64,000 bases of DNA from NCBI RefSeq assembly GCF_024723735.1, contig NZ_JANQDU010000001.1, forward strand, positions 682,001 to 746,000, read 5' to 3'. Shown piece after piece: positions 34,647 through 43,302 of this stretch. Within the stretch, counting starts at the first letter, position 1. Every line of letters starts with the position of its first letter. The notes under the pieces are model-generated. The model had not been told where the DNA came from and made no database searches. It saw only the letters and a list, made by a program, of their open reading frames with translations. The translations under genes and the position numbers were made by a program. The stretch comes from Frigidibacter sp. ROC022. GTDB lineage: Bacteria; Pseudomonadota; Alphaproteobacteria; Rhodobacterales; Rhodobacteraceae.

Positions 34647-35720
34647 ATGCGGCTGGCTGTCTTCGAGGCGCTGGCGCCGATCTGCCCGCGCTGCCTGCAC
34701 CAGCTTGGCCGGGCGTCCCCGATCACCATCGCGACCCGCGAGGAGATGCGGGCGGGCGATCTCTGGCACGGTGTCCTGACCTGCTCGAACCCCGAATGCT
34801 GGCTGGAATTCCCGGTGATCGACGGGGTACCGGTGATCACCCGGGACCCGGCGGCCAGTCTGCAATCGCTGGGATTTCAGGCGCTTTGCCGCGACGACCT
34901 GCCGCCCGCGCTCGAGAGCATCCTGGGCGACGCCGCCGGGACCGGCAGCGACTACGACACCCGGCGCAGCCACATGAGCCTGTATTGCGGCAGCCAGTAT
35001 GACGACTGGACCGGCAGCGGCCGGGCCTCGTCCTGCGCCGGCACGGTCGCGGCGGGTCTGGGGCTGATGGCCGATCATCCCGCGCCACCCGACGGCCCGG
35101 CGCTGGACCTCGGCTGCGGCACCGGCCGGGCGGCATGGGAGATCGCGCGGGCCACCGGGCGGGTGACGCTGGGCGCCGACCTGTCGCTGACCTTCCTGCG
35201 CTTTGCCCAGAAGCTGCTGGTCGAGGGCCGGGCGAGCTTTCCGCAACGCCGGATCGGCACCGTCTATGACCGGGTCGAGGTCACGATGCCCGAAAGCCAT
35301 GCCGGAATGCCGGTGGATTTCTGGGCGCTCGACGCGCTGGCCCTGCCGTTTGTCGAGGGCGCCTTTGCACTGGGCACGATGATCAATGTCGTCGATTGCA
35401 TCTCGGGTCCGACCGAGGCGCTGATCGAGGCCGGCCGGGTCATGGCCGACGGGGCCGGGCTGCTGGTCACCACGCCCTATGACTGGGCGCCGAACGTGAC
35501 CGCGCCGCAGGGCTGGTTCGGCGGCCATTCGCAACGTGCCGCGCATCAGGGCCGCGGCGAGCCGGTGCTGAAGGCGACGCTGGAGCGGTCCGGGTTCGAC
35601 ACCCTGGCCGAGGTTGCCGAACTGCCCTGGGTGCTGCGGCCGCATGCAAGGTCGGAAATGACCTATCAGATGCATATGGTGCTGGCGTCCCGCGCCGCGC
35701 GGGCGGCGGCGACCGCCTGA
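34647..35720 (+). CDS. Zinc-ribbon SAM-dependent methyltransferase encoded directly after PAAR
   Basis: 357 aa. The N-terminal 65 residues form a Trm112-like zinc ribbon: CPRC (13-16), CSNPEC (46-51), then EFPVIDGVPVITRD. A class I methyltransferase fold follows with the SAM motif LDLGCGTG (153-160) and an acidic residue GADLS ending strand 2. No signal peptide. A 6-base gap from PAAR makes it part of that unit. Gene order suggests it may be cargo or a modifier of cargo, but an unrelated cellular methyltransferase is equally possible. Confidence 0.8.
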   Translation: MRLAVFEALAPICPRCLHQLGRASPITIATREEMRAGDLWHGVLTCSNPECWLEFPVIDGVPVITRDPAASLQSLGFQALCRDDLPPALESILGDAAGTGSDYDTRRSHMSLYCGSQYDDWTGSGRASSCAGTVAAGLGLMADHPAPPDGPALDLGCGTGRAAWEIARATGRVTLGADLSLTFLRFAQKLLVEGRASFPQRRIGTVYDRVEVTMPESHAGMPVDFWALDALALPFVEGAFALGTMINVVDCISGPTEALIEAGRVMADGAGLLVTTPYDWAPNVTAPQGWFGGHSQRAAHQGRGEPVLKATLERSGFDTLAEVAELPWVLRPHARSEMTYQMHMVLASRAARAAATA

Positions 35721-35753
35721 TCCCGGCGCCGGGCGCGGGCCGACGCCGGCAGA

Positions 35754-35778
35754 GGCGGGGGGTTCACCCCCCCCCCGC
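35754..35778. terminator. Probable bidirectional terminator between convergent genes
   Basis: GCGGGGGG, loop TTCA, then a run of ten C and GC, lying between the 3' ends of the methyltransferase and the aminotransferase genes. The following CCCCCGTGGGATATTTC resembles a tail seen after many genes in Rhodobacterales as I remember them. The C10 run is a likely sequencing-error or slippage site. Confidence 0.5.
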
Positions 35779-35814
35779 ACCCCCGTGGGATATTTCAAAG
35801 GTGAAGCGGGCCGG

Positions 35815-36981
35815 TCAGAGTAGCTGGCCGATCCGCTCGACGGCCTTCTCGATGTTCTCGATCGAATTGGCGTAGGAGAAGCGCAGGTATCCTTCGCCGT
35901 ATTTCCCGAAGGAGGTGCCGGCGATGGTGGCGACCCCGGCCTCGGTCAGGAACCGGTCCTGCGCCGCGCGGGCGTCGAGGCCGGTGCCTTCGATATTGGG
36001 GAAGGCATAGAAGGCGCCGGCGGCATCGGCGCAGCGGAAGCCGGGCAGGGAGTTGAGCAGTTCGACGATCCGGGCGCGCCGCCTGTCGAAGGCGGCGACC
36101 ATCTCGTGAACCGCGTCCTGCGGGCCGGAAAGCGCAGCGATTCCAGCGTATTGCGCGGCGGCGTTGACGCAGGAATGATCGTTGATGCAAAGCCGCGTCA
36201 CCGGATCGACCAGCGCCGCCGGCCAGACCGCATAGCCCAGCCGCCAACCGGTCATCGCATAGGTCTTGGACCAGCCGTCGAGCATGATCAGCCGGTCGCG
36301 GATCTCGGGGTATTGCAGCAGAGAGACATGCTCGCGCCCGCCGTAGAGCATGTTGGAATAGATCTCGTCGGACAGGAGGACCACATCAGGAAAGGCTTCC
36401 AGCCCTTTGACAAGCTTGTCGATTTCGGCTTTCGGCGTGACCCCGCCTGTCGGGTTGGCGGGGGAGTTGATGATGATCAGCCGGGTCCGCGGGGTGATCC
36501 GCGACAGAAGCTCTTCGGCGTCGAAGGCAAAGCCGTTCTCCTCGCGCAGCGGGATCGGCACCGGCGTGGCGCCGGAAAAGCGGATGACGCTTTCGTAGAT
36601 CGGAAATCCCGGATTCGGATAGATGATCTCGACCCCGGGCTGGCCGAACATCAGCACCGCGAAGAACATCGTCGGCTTGCCGCCCGGGACCACCACGACA
36701 TGGTCGGGATCGACCTCGACCCCGTGGCGGCGGTGCAGGTCGGCGGCGACCGCTTCGCGGCAGGCTGGCAGGCCGTTGGCGGGGGTGTAGCCGTGATGGC
36801 CGTCGCGCAGCGCCTTCACCCCGGCCTCGACGATATGGTCGGGGGTGCGGAAATCGGGCTGGCCGATGCCGAGGTTGATGATCTCCTTGCCCTGGGCCGC
36901 AAGAGCCTGGGCGCGGGCCAGAACTTCGAAGGCGCTCTCGGTTCCGAGGCGTGACATGGCGTCGACTAGCTGCATTCTCAT
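35815..36981 (-). CDS. Pyridoxal-phosphate aminotransferase, class I/II
   Basis: 388 aa, full length. Hallmarks: NLGIGQPDFRTPDHIVEAG at the start, NSPANPTGG (substrate/PLP Asn), LLSDEIYSNMLY (PLP Asp) and the Schiff-base lysine in SKTYAMTGWRLGYA, plus the C-terminal LRFSYANS arginine. Related to aspartate/branched-chain or aromatic aminotransferases; the exact substrate cannot be told. Monocistronic on the minus strand. Confidence 0.9.
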   Translation of the reverse strand: MRMQLVDAMSRLGTESAFEVLARAQALAAQGKEIINLGIGQPDFRTPDHIVEAGVKALRDGHHGYTPANGLPACREAVAADLHRRHGVEVDPDHVVVVPGGKPTMFFAVLMFGQPGVEIIYPNPGFPIYESVIRFSGATPVPIPLREENGFAFDAEELLSRITPRTRLIIINSPANPTGGVTPKAEIDKLVKGLEAFPDVVLLSDEIYSNMLYGGREHVSLLQYPEIRDRLIMLDGWSKTYAMTGWRLGYAVWPAALVDPVTRLCINDHSCVNAAAQYAGIAALSGPQDAVHEMVAAFDRRRARIVELLNSLPGFRCADAAGAFYAFPNIEGTGLDARAAQDRFLTEAGVATIAGTSFGKYGEGYLRFSYANSIENIEKAVERIGQLL

Positions 36982-37036
36982 CCCCTCATTGGTCCGGGGG
37001 ACGTAAGGTCAGCCGGGGCGAAAAGGCAAGGGGGCG

Positions 37037-38062
37037 TCAGCAGGCCGAGGCGCGGCGCAGCAGGTCGGCGGCGACCGAGGCGTCGAGCAGCCCTTCACCG
37101 ATCTCGAAGGCGGCGCGGTCGTCGCGGCCGGCGCGCGACCCTTCGGCGAGCCGGGCCCGGACCTCGGCCGGGATCACCGGCTGGGTGCGGGGATCGATCA
37201 GCAGGCTTTCGGCGGCGATGCCTTCGGCATAGATGATCTCGTGCTGATCGAAGAGCAGCTGGAAATAGTCCACGAAGCCGCCGTCCGACTGCACCACGGT
37301 GTCGCCGTTGACCAGATGACCGGCGCGGACCAGCACTTCCGGGCGGCCGGCCCTGATCCGGTCGCGGCGCTGGTAGATGAACAGCCGGTGGTTGGGCGAC
37401 AGCATCAGGTCGCCGGAGTTGTTCAGCGCCCCCTTGGCGATCAGGATCGGCGCGAAGGTCCCGGTGGCGCGCACGGTCTGGCGGCCGATCCAGCGGATCG
37501 CGCGCGGGCCGTTGTCGCGGGTCAGCACCCTGTCGCCGACCGACAGGGTCTCGATCCGTTTCTGCAGCCCGTTGGCCATGGTGATATGGGTGCCGAGCGC
37601 GAAGGACACGCAGGCGATCTCGGCCAGTTTGGCGCGGGCGGAGGTGCGGTCGATCGCGACCAGCGCATAGTCGCGGCGCGGCTCCAGCGGGGCCAGCGGC
37701 AGCAGGTAGCAGGCGGCGATGGTCGAGTCCGGCGTCACCTCGACGAAGACCAGCGCCTCGACGGTGGCGCCGTCGGGGCACATGAAGGTCAGGGCGCAGT
37801 CGAGATGGACATCCTGTCCGGGGGTGCCGATCTCGGACCCTTCGGTCAGTTGGAAGAGCGTCGCGCCATTGCCGCCGCTCAGCGCCAGCCGGTGGCGGCG
37901 TGCGTGCGGCCGCAGGGCATAGATGTCGTCCAGCATCAGCTCCGCGGCATGGGCCAGCCCGTCGCCCAGGTTGGCGCCGTTGATCACGGTGAAGTCCGCC
38001 GATCGATAGACCGGAAGACTCTGGGCTGGCACGGTTTTCTCTGGCATCGACTCGGAATTCAC
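37037..38062 (-). CDS. Hint-domain protein (Hedgehog/intein-type), Ser at the nucleophile position
   Basis: 341 aa. About 160 residues of unknown N-terminal domain, then a Hint_2-type domain: VSFALGTHITMANGLQKRIETLSVGDRVLTRDNGPRAIRWIGRQ, NHRLFIY, LVNGDTV, FDQHEIIYAEGIAAESLLID. Hint_2 proteins usually begin the domain with CF-x-x-GT; here the position reads SF, with a Cys two residues earlier, so autocleavage would run through Ser or be lost. Such proteins are frequent in Rhodobacterales, with unknown function and probable self-processing. Confidence 0.82.
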   Translation of the reverse strand: MNSESMPEKTVPAQSLPVYRSADFTVINGANLGDGLAHAAELMLDDIYALRPHARRHRLALSGGNGATLFQLTEGSEIGTPGQDVHLDCALTFMCPDGATVEALVFVEVTPDSTIAACYLLPLAPLEPRRDYALVAIDRTSARAKLAEIACVSFALGTHITMANGLQKRIETLSVGDRVLTRDNGPRAIRWIGRQTVRATGTFAPILIAKGALNNSGDLMLSPNHRLFIYQRRDRIRAGRPEVLVRAGHLVNGDTVVQSDGGFVDYFQLLFDQHEIIYAEGIAAESLLIDPRTQPVIPAEVRARLAEGSRAGRDDRAAFEIGEGLLDASVAADLLRRASAC

Positions 38063-38330
38063 TGGGCAGCCTGGCCGTGGGATTCACGGTCGGACCACCG
38101 CCTGCGCCCGTTTCCCCCCGGAAATGACGTCAGCCGAAGACCATCCCACCACCACGGTCCCTTCAAGGCTTACGCCGGCGGGCAAAAGCGGTCAACGAAA
38201 CCCGGGATGGCGGGCGCAAATGCGGTGCGGCGGGAAACAGTTGTCTCGCCGCCCGATCATTGTTGCAGGGCCGGGGGTGCGAATCGGGCCGGGGCACGGC
38301 ATGGTCGGCGCGCAACTGCAGGAGATCGGT

Positions 38331-39110
38331 ATGGACCTTGGAATTTCGGGCAAGCGGGCCCTTGTGACGGCCTCGTCGAAAGGGCTGGGGCGCGGTTCGG
38401 CCGAGGCCCTGGCGGCTGCCGGAGTCGATCTGGTGCTGAACGCGCGGGGCGCCGAGGCGCTGGAGGCCACCGCCGAGGCGATCCGCCGGGCGCATGGGGT
38501 GACGGTGACGACGGTGGCGGCGGACATCGTCTCGGAAGAGGGCCGGGCGCGGGTTCTCGACGCCGCCGGGCAGGTCGATATCCTGGTGACCAATGCCGGC
38601 GGTCCGCCGCCGGGGCTCTGGTCGGACTGGGAACGCGAGGACTTCATCAAGGCGCTGGACGCCAACATGCTGACGCCCATCGCGCTGATGAAGGCGCAAT
38701 TGCCGGGCATGATCGCGCAGGGCTGGGGCAGGGTGGTCAACATCACCTCGCAATCGGTGAAGACGCCGTTGCCGGCCCTCGGCCTGTCGAATTCGGCCCG
38801 CGCGGGGCTGACCGGCTATGTCGGCGGCACATCGCGGCAGGTGGCGCCCTTCGGCGTGACGATCAACAACCTGCTGCCGGGCAGCCATGCGACCGACCGG
38901 ACCCTGTCGCTGGCCCAGGCGGAATCGGAGCGGACCGGGAAATCGGTCGAGGAGATCCGGCTGGCCACGGCGGCGCGGATCCCGGTCGGGCGGCAGGGCA
39001 CGGCCGAGGAGTTCGGCGCCATGTGCGCCTTCCTGTGCTCGGTCCATGCCGGGTTCATCGTCGGGCAGAACATCCTGCTGGACGGCGGCGCCAGCAATAC
39101 GACGATGTGA
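38331..39110 (+). CDS. Short-chain dehydrogenase/reductase with an atypical active site
   Basis: 259 aa from the ATG at 38331, which has AGGAGATC upstream. Rossmann motif TASSKGLGRG (about 13-22) and NAGGPPPG are present, as is NITSQSVKTPLP with the Ser. The usual YxxxK is replaced by LGLSNSARAGLTGY, so the catalytic Tyr/Lys pair is missing at its normal place. This LSNxxR type forms a known divergent SDR branch. NAD(P)-linked oxidoreductase by family, substrate unknown. Confidence 0.85.
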   Translation: MDLGISGKRALVTASSKGLGRGSAEALAAAGVDLVLNARGAEALEATAEAIRRAHGVTVTTVAADIVSEEGRARVLDAAGQVDILVTNAGGPPPGLWSDWEREDFIKALDANMLTPIALMKAQLPGMIAQGWGRVVNITSQSVKTPLPALGLSNSARAGLTGYVGGTSRQVAPFGVTINNLLPGSHATDRTLSLAQAESERTGKSVEEIRLATAARIPVGRQGTAEEFGAMCAFLCSVHAGFIVGQNILLDGGASNTTM

Positions 39111-39121
39111 GCGCCAGGCCC

Positions 39122-39162
39122 GGCCGCCTCTGTGGGGGCCACCCCGCAAGGGGGCGGCGGCC
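39122..39162 (+). terminator. Possible terminator after the SDR gene
   Basis: GGCCGCC (39122-39128) pairs with GGCGGCC (39156-39162), enclosing a second small hairpin of G and C runs. No T-tract follows. It lies 11 bases after the SDR stop and 86 before the ABC ATPase. Confidence 0.35.
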
Positions 39163-39247
39163 TGTCGCGGCCCGGCATCTTGCCCGGCGGGCGGCAGCCT
39201 GTTAGAGCGCCAAAACCGATTGTTTCACTCGGGTTAAGGGGGCGCCG

Positions 39248-40330
39248 GTGCCTCAGGAATTGCAGACGCGGCTGGAGGTCTCGGGGCTCGTGCGCCGATT
39301 CGACGGGCGCGCGGCCGTGGAGGACGTGTCCTTCGAGGTCCTGGCCGGGCAGGTGGTCTGCCTGCTCGGGCCGTCCGGCTGCGGCAAGTCCACCACGCTG
39401 CGGCTGGTCGCCGGGGTCGATCGGCAGGATGCCGGCACCGTCTCGATCGACGGGCGCTGCGTTGCCGGACCCGGAATCGAGGTGCCGCCCGAGGCGCGCT
39501 CGGTCGGGCTGATGTTCCAGGATTTCGCGCTGTTTCCGCATCTGACGGTGGCGGCCAATGTCGGTTTCGGCGTCTCGGGCAGCAAGGCCGAGCGGGAAGA
39601 GCGGGTGGCGGAGCTGCTGGCGCGGATCGGGTTGTCGGGCAAGGCACGCGCCTATCCGCACGAATTGTCGGGCGGTGAGGCGCAACGGGTGGCGCTGGCC
39701 CGCGCAGTGGCGCCGCGTCCCAAGGTGATGCTGATGGACGAGCCCTTCTCGGGCCTCGACGAGCGGCTGAAGGACGACATCCGCGACCATACGCTGGCGG
39801 TGCTGAAGGAAGAGGGCACCGCAGTGCTGCTGGTCACGCATGAACCGGACGAAGCGATGCGGATGGCCGACCAGATCCTGCTGATGCGCGAGGGGCGGAT
39901 CGTGCAGCGCGGCACGCCCTATCACATCTATACCGCGCCGGTGGATCGGGCGGCGGCGGCCTTCTTCAGCGATATCAACGTGATCCGCGGCGAAGTTCAC
40001 GGGGCGCTGACCGAAACGCCTTTTGGCCAGTTCCTCGCCCCCGGCCATGCCGAGGGTGCGGCGGTGGATATCGTGATCCGGCCGCAGCATCTGAAGATCG
40101 ACTTTGATCGGGGCGGGCACGGGCCGTTGCCGACCCCCGAGGACGGCACCCCGGCAAGGGCGGTGGTCGAGCGCGCCCGCTTCATGGGCCGCGAGAGCCT
40201 GGTCGAGTTCCGGATGGATCACGACGGCTCGCGGCTGAGCGCCACGGTGCCGCAGGTGTTTCTGCCGAAGCCGGGCACGGTCCTGTGGCTGACGATCCGG
40301 CGCGACCGCTGTTTCGTGTTCCCGGCCTGA
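39248..40330 (+). CDS. ABC transporter ATP-binding protein, Fe3+/polyamine class, orphan
   Basis: 360 aa, GTG start with AAGGGGG upstream. Walker A GPSGCGKST (about 39-47), Q-loop MFQDFALFPHL, signature LSGGEAQRVALARAV, Walker B VMLMDEPFSGLD, H-loop LLVTHEPDEAM, and a C-terminal TOBE-like regulatory region (about 240-360). It resembles FbpC/PotA. No cognate permease or binding protein is adjacent, so it may energise permeases encoded elsewhere. Confidence 0.9.
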   Translation: MPQELQTRLEVSGLVRRFDGRAAVEDVSFEVLAGQVVCLLGPSGCGKSTTLRLVAGVDRQDAGTVSIDGRCVAGPGIEVPPEARSVGLMFQDFALFPHLTVAANVGFGVSGSKAEREERVAELLARIGLSGKARAYPHELSGGEAQRVALARAVAPRPKVMLMDEPFSGLDERLKDDIRDHTLAVLKEEGTAVLLVTHEPDEAMRMADQILLMREGRIVQRGTPYHIYTAPVDRAAAAFFSDINVIRGEVHGALTETPFGQFLAPGHAEGAAVDIVIRPQHLKIDFDRGGHGPLPTPEDGTPARAVVERARFMGRESLVEFRMDHDGSRLSATVPQVFLPKPGTVLWLTIRRDRCFVFPA

Positions 40331-40339
40331 ACGCCCGGT

Positions 40340-41032
40340 TCAGTTGCCGTCCGGACCCTCGGTGAAGCGGGCCATGTGATCGGCCAGGGTCTTGCCGGGC
40401 TCTTCCTGGAAAGGCTCGCCGGTGTCGGAGAGCGTCTCGATCCGGTCGACCCGGAACATCCGGAAATCCTCGCGCAGTTCGCACCAGGCGGTCAGGGTCC
40501 AGAGCCGGCCCCAATACTCCATCTGCAGAGGCCGGACCACGCGCGGAACCGGATCGCGGTCGGGGGCGCCATAGGTCAGCCGCAGCCGGGTCCGGGCGCG
40601 GATCGCGGCGCGGATCACCGGCATGTGCGGAAAACCGCTGGCGGCATCGGCAAAGGGAAAGACCGCAAAGCCCCAGCCTGCCGCCGGGGCGGTGCGATGG
40701 CCGGGCAGCATTTCCTCGATCCGGGCCGAGAGCGCCCTGGCGGCCCCCTGCAACTCGGGGTCGGCACCTTCGGCGACCACTGCCATGCCGAGGTTCAGGG
40801 CTTCCAGTTCGATCTCGGAGAGGGTCAGCGGCGGCAGGGTGATCTGCGAGGTCAGGCGATAGCCCTGGCCGCGTTCGCCCTCGACCGGCACGCCCGAGGC
40901 GATCAGCGTTTCCATGTCGCGCCAGATCGTGCGGGGCGAGACCGCCAGCCGCCTGGCCATCTGGGCAGAGGTATGCAGCTGCCCGTCGCGCAGGATCTGG
41001 ATCAGTTCGAACAGGCGGTCGGTGCGGCGCAT
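40340..41032 (-). CDS. YafY-type HTH/WYL-domain transcriptional regulator
   Basis: 230 aa from the ATG at 41032 ([17 protein letters not shown]). N-terminal HTH_11 domain (about 1-55, with [22 protein letters not shown]) and a C-terminal WYL domain (about 135-205, [49 protein letters not shown]). A longer in-frame opening was rejected because it adds low-complexity Pro/Arg sequence. WYL regulators respond to nucleic-acid or small ligands; the target genes are unknown. Convergent with the ABC ATPase. Confidence 0.9.
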   Translation of the reverse strand: MRRTDRLFELIQILRDGQLHTSAQMARRLAVSPRTIWRDMETLIASGVPVEGERGQGYRLTSQITLPPLTLSEIELEALNLGMAVVAEGADPELQGAARALSARIEEMLPGHRTAPAAGWGFAVFPFADAASGFPHMPVIRAAIRARTRLRLTYGAPDRDPVPRVVRPLQMEYWGRLWTLTAWCELREDFRMFRVDRIETLSDTGEPFQEEPGKTLADHMARFTEGPDGN

Positions 41033-41349
41033 GGGGCAGAGTTCGGGCCTGCGCCCCGCAAGGTCAAGGGGAGGAACGGCAGGCGCCGGTCCCGGCAACG
41101 GACCAGGGCAGGGCCGCAACGGGAGGGGAGAAGCGGGCCGATTCTGCCGGTTTCCGGTCCGTTTACCCAAGGTTAACTGACACTGAACTGTCAGTTGGGT
41201 TTGCGTCGGCGCTGAAAATCAGAGAAATTTCCGGACAGTCGAAGGAATCGCGGCCCTGCGGCCAGATGCGCCTTTTCACCGCCTGGGCGCGGACTTACAC
41301 AAGGGGCCGCATAAGCGTTCGGGGGCGCATTCCCCCAGGGAGAGAACCC
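41033..41349. promoter_or_regulatory. Divergent intergenic region upstream of tatABC, with a perfect inverted repeat
   Basis: 317 bases without a gene. The main visible element is AACTGACA (41175-41182) / TGTCAGTT (41189-41196), a perfect 8-bp inverted repeat with a 6-base spacer. It has no T-tract, so an operator is more likely than a terminator. The tat promoter is not obvious to me. Confidence 0.4.
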
Positions 41350-41607
41350 ATGTTCAACAACATCGGCCTGCCGGGCCTGCTTCTGATCGCGGTCGTGGTC
41401 CTGGTGCTGTTCGGGCGCGGCAAAATCTCGTCGCTGATGGGCGAGGTCGGCAAAGGCATCACGGCCTTCAAGCGCGGCGTCTCGGATGGAACGAAAGAGA
41501 TCGAGGACGCCGCCGCGGAAGACGCGATGGACGTGACGCCGGAAGTGGAGGCCAAGCCCGCAGCGAAAGCTGCCGCATCGAAGACCGCGGAAAAGGACAA
41601 GGCCTGA
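41350..41607 (+). CDS. tatA: Sec-independent protein translocase subunit TatA
   Basis: 85 aa, ATG at 41350 with GGGAGAGAA upstream. Short periplasmic start MFNNIG, a membrane helix (about 7-21), the FGRGKIS hinge, an amphipathic helix ([16 protein letters not shown]) and an Ala/Lys tail. TatA oligomers form the channel that exports folded proteins with twin-arginine signals. First gene of tatABC, 22 bases before tatB. Confidence 0.95.
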   Translation: MFNNIGLPGLLLIAVVVLVLFGRGKISSLMGEVGKGITAFKRGVSDGTKEIEDAAAEDAMDVTPEVEAKPAAKAAASKTAEKDKA

Positions 41608-41629
41608 GTGCAGGCCGGGGGCTGAAGCG

Positions 41630-42364
41630 ATGTTCGACATCGGCGGGTCAGAACTCTTGATCATCGGCGTGGTGGCGCTGATCGTGGTGGGTCCGAAGGA
41701 CCTGCCAGGGATGTTCCATACCCTGGGCCGGTTCACCGCCAAGGCCCGCTCGATGGCGCGCGAATTCAGCCGGGCGATGGACGACGCGGCCAAGGAAAGC
41801 GGTGTCGGCGATGTCGCCAAGGACCTCAAGGGCATGACCTCGGCAAAGAGCCTCGGCCTGGACAAGGTGTCCCAGGCGGTCGGCAAGTTCGAGGCCTGGG
41901 ACCCGATGAAGAAGGCGACCCAGAAGCCCGCCGACGGCAAGGCCACGGACAAGAAGCCCGTCGGGCCGGCCACCCAGGCGCTGAGCGAGGAACGCGCCGC
42001 CAACAAGGCCAAGATCGAGGCCGCTGCCGCCAAACGCGCGACCGAGCGCAAGGCCGCCGAGGCCGCCAAGACGTCCGACGGCGCCGAAGCCGCGGCGCCG
42101 AAAACCGCCAAGCCGGCCAAGGCGTCCGCGAAGGCCCCGGCCAAGCCACGTGCCAAGGCGGCGGCCAAGCCGGCCACCAAGTCCGCGGCGAAACCCGCGG
42201 CCAAGGCCCCTGCCAAGCCGGCCGCCAAGACGTCCGCCAAGCCCGCAGCCAAAGCGACCGGTAAGCCTGCGGCGAAGAGGGCAGGCAAACCCGCTGCCGC
42301 CGGGACCGCCGCGAAACCGGCCGCCAAGGCCGGCACCGCGGCCCGCAAGAAGCCCACGACATGA
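41630..42364 (+). CDS. tatB: Twin-arginine translocase subunit TatB with a long Lys/Ala/Pro repeat tail
   Basis: 244 aa. MFDIGGSELLIIGVVALIVVGPKDLPGMFHTLGRF is the TatB membrane helix and hinge; the amphipathic helix follows to about residue 70. The last 100 residues are almost only Lys, Ala, Pro, Thr in AKPAAK-type repeats, like histone H1 tails. E. coli TatB is shorter (about 171 aa), so the tail is an extension. TatB receives signal peptides with TatC. Its stop overlaps the tatC start by 4 bp. Confidence 0.93.
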   Translation: MFDIGGSELLIIGVVALIVVGPKDLPGMFHTLGRFTAKARSMAREFSRAMDDAAKESGVGDVAKDLKGMTSAKSLGLDKVSQAVGKFEAWDPMKKATQKPADGKATDKKPVGPATQALSEERAANKAKIEAAAAKRATERKAAEAAKTSDGAEAAAPKTAKPAKASAKAPAKPRAKAAAKPATKSAAKPAAKAPAKPAAKTSAKPAAKATGKPAAKRAGKPAAAGTAAKPAAKAGTAARKKPTT

Positions 42365-43302
42365 GCCCCGAAGACGAGATCGAAGACAGTTCGGCCCCGC
42401 TGATCGAGCATCTGGCCGAGTTGCGCACACGCCTGATCTGGTCTGTGCTGGCCTTTGTCGCCGGCATGGTGATCTGCTTTTCCTTCGGCAGCGCGATACT
42501 CGATTTCCTGCTGATGCCGATCGAGAAGACGATGCGCAGCCTCGGCAACCCGAACCCGGTGATGCAATACACCGCTCCGCAGGAGTATTTCTTCACCCTG
42601 ATCCGGATCTCGATGGTCGGCGGGCTGGCGATTTCCTTCCCGGTGATCGGCTATCAGCTGTGGCGCTTCGTGGCGCCGGGGCTGTATCGGCAAGAAAAGA
42701 ACGCCTTCCTGCCCTTCCTGATCGCCTCTCCGGTGCTGTTCCTGCTCGGCGCCAGCTTTGCCCATTTCGTCGTCGTGCCGCTGGCGATGACCTTCTTCCT
42801 CGGCTTTGCCGATCTGCCCAGTTTCGTGGCGGCGATCGTGCAGGGCGAGGCGACGGGACTGCCCGGGGCCGATGCGGTGCCCGACACCGGCATCGACATC
42901 GTCTTCAACGGCAAGGTCAACGAGACGCTGGACATCACGCTGAAGATGATCGTCGCCTTCGGCCTCTGCTTCCAGCTGCCGGTGCTTCTGACCCTGATGG
43001 GAAAGGCCGGGCTGGCCAGTTCGCGCGGGCTCAAGGCGACGCGGAAATATGCGGTGGTCGGCATTCTGGTGGTCGCGGCCCTGGTCACGCCGCCGGACGT
43101 GACGACCCAGGTGATCCTCTTCACCGTGGTCTACGGGCTTTATGAGATTTCGATCTTCCTGGTCGTCTGGGTCGAGAAGAAGAAGGACGAAGAGGCCCGG
43201 GCCGAGGGCATCATCGGTGAAGACGAAAGCCTGTTCGACATCCCCGAGGATGACGACGAGCCAGAGCCCGAACCGGAGGCAGACGAGGAGCCGAAGCCAT
43301 GA
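42361..43302 (+). CDS. tatC: Twin-arginine translocase subunit TatC
   Basis: 313 aa with six membrane helices. TatC hallmarks: PLIEHLAELRTRLIWSVLAF at the start, then PQEYFFTLIRISMVGGLAISFPVIGYQLWRFVAPGLYRQEKNAF and PDVTTQVILFTVVYGLYEISI. A C-terminal acidic tail of about 40 residues (Glu/Asp/Pro rich) is appended. It is the signal-peptide receptor. Overlaps both neighbours by 4 bp. Confidence 0.96.
   Translation: MSPEDEIEDSSAPLIEHLAELRTRLIWSVLAFVAGMVICFSFGSAILDFLLMPIEKTMRSLGNPNPVMQYTAPQEYFFTLIRISMVGGLAISFPVIGYQLWRFVAPGLYRQEKNAFLPFLIASPVLFLLGASFAHFVVVPLAMTFFLGFADLPSFVAAIVQGEATGLPGADAVPDTGIDIVFNGKVNETLDITLKMIVAFGLCFQLPVLLTLMGKAGLASSRGLKATRKYAVVGILVVAALVTPPDVTTQVILFTVVYGLYEISIFLVVWVEKKKDEEARAEGIIGEDESLFDIPEDDDEPEPEPEADEEPKP

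Noticed and set aside
35766-35778. Run of ten C as a phase-variable tract
   Set aside because: It lies between convergent genes, not in a coding region or promoter spacer, so a length change would not switch a gene; a terminator role is simpler.
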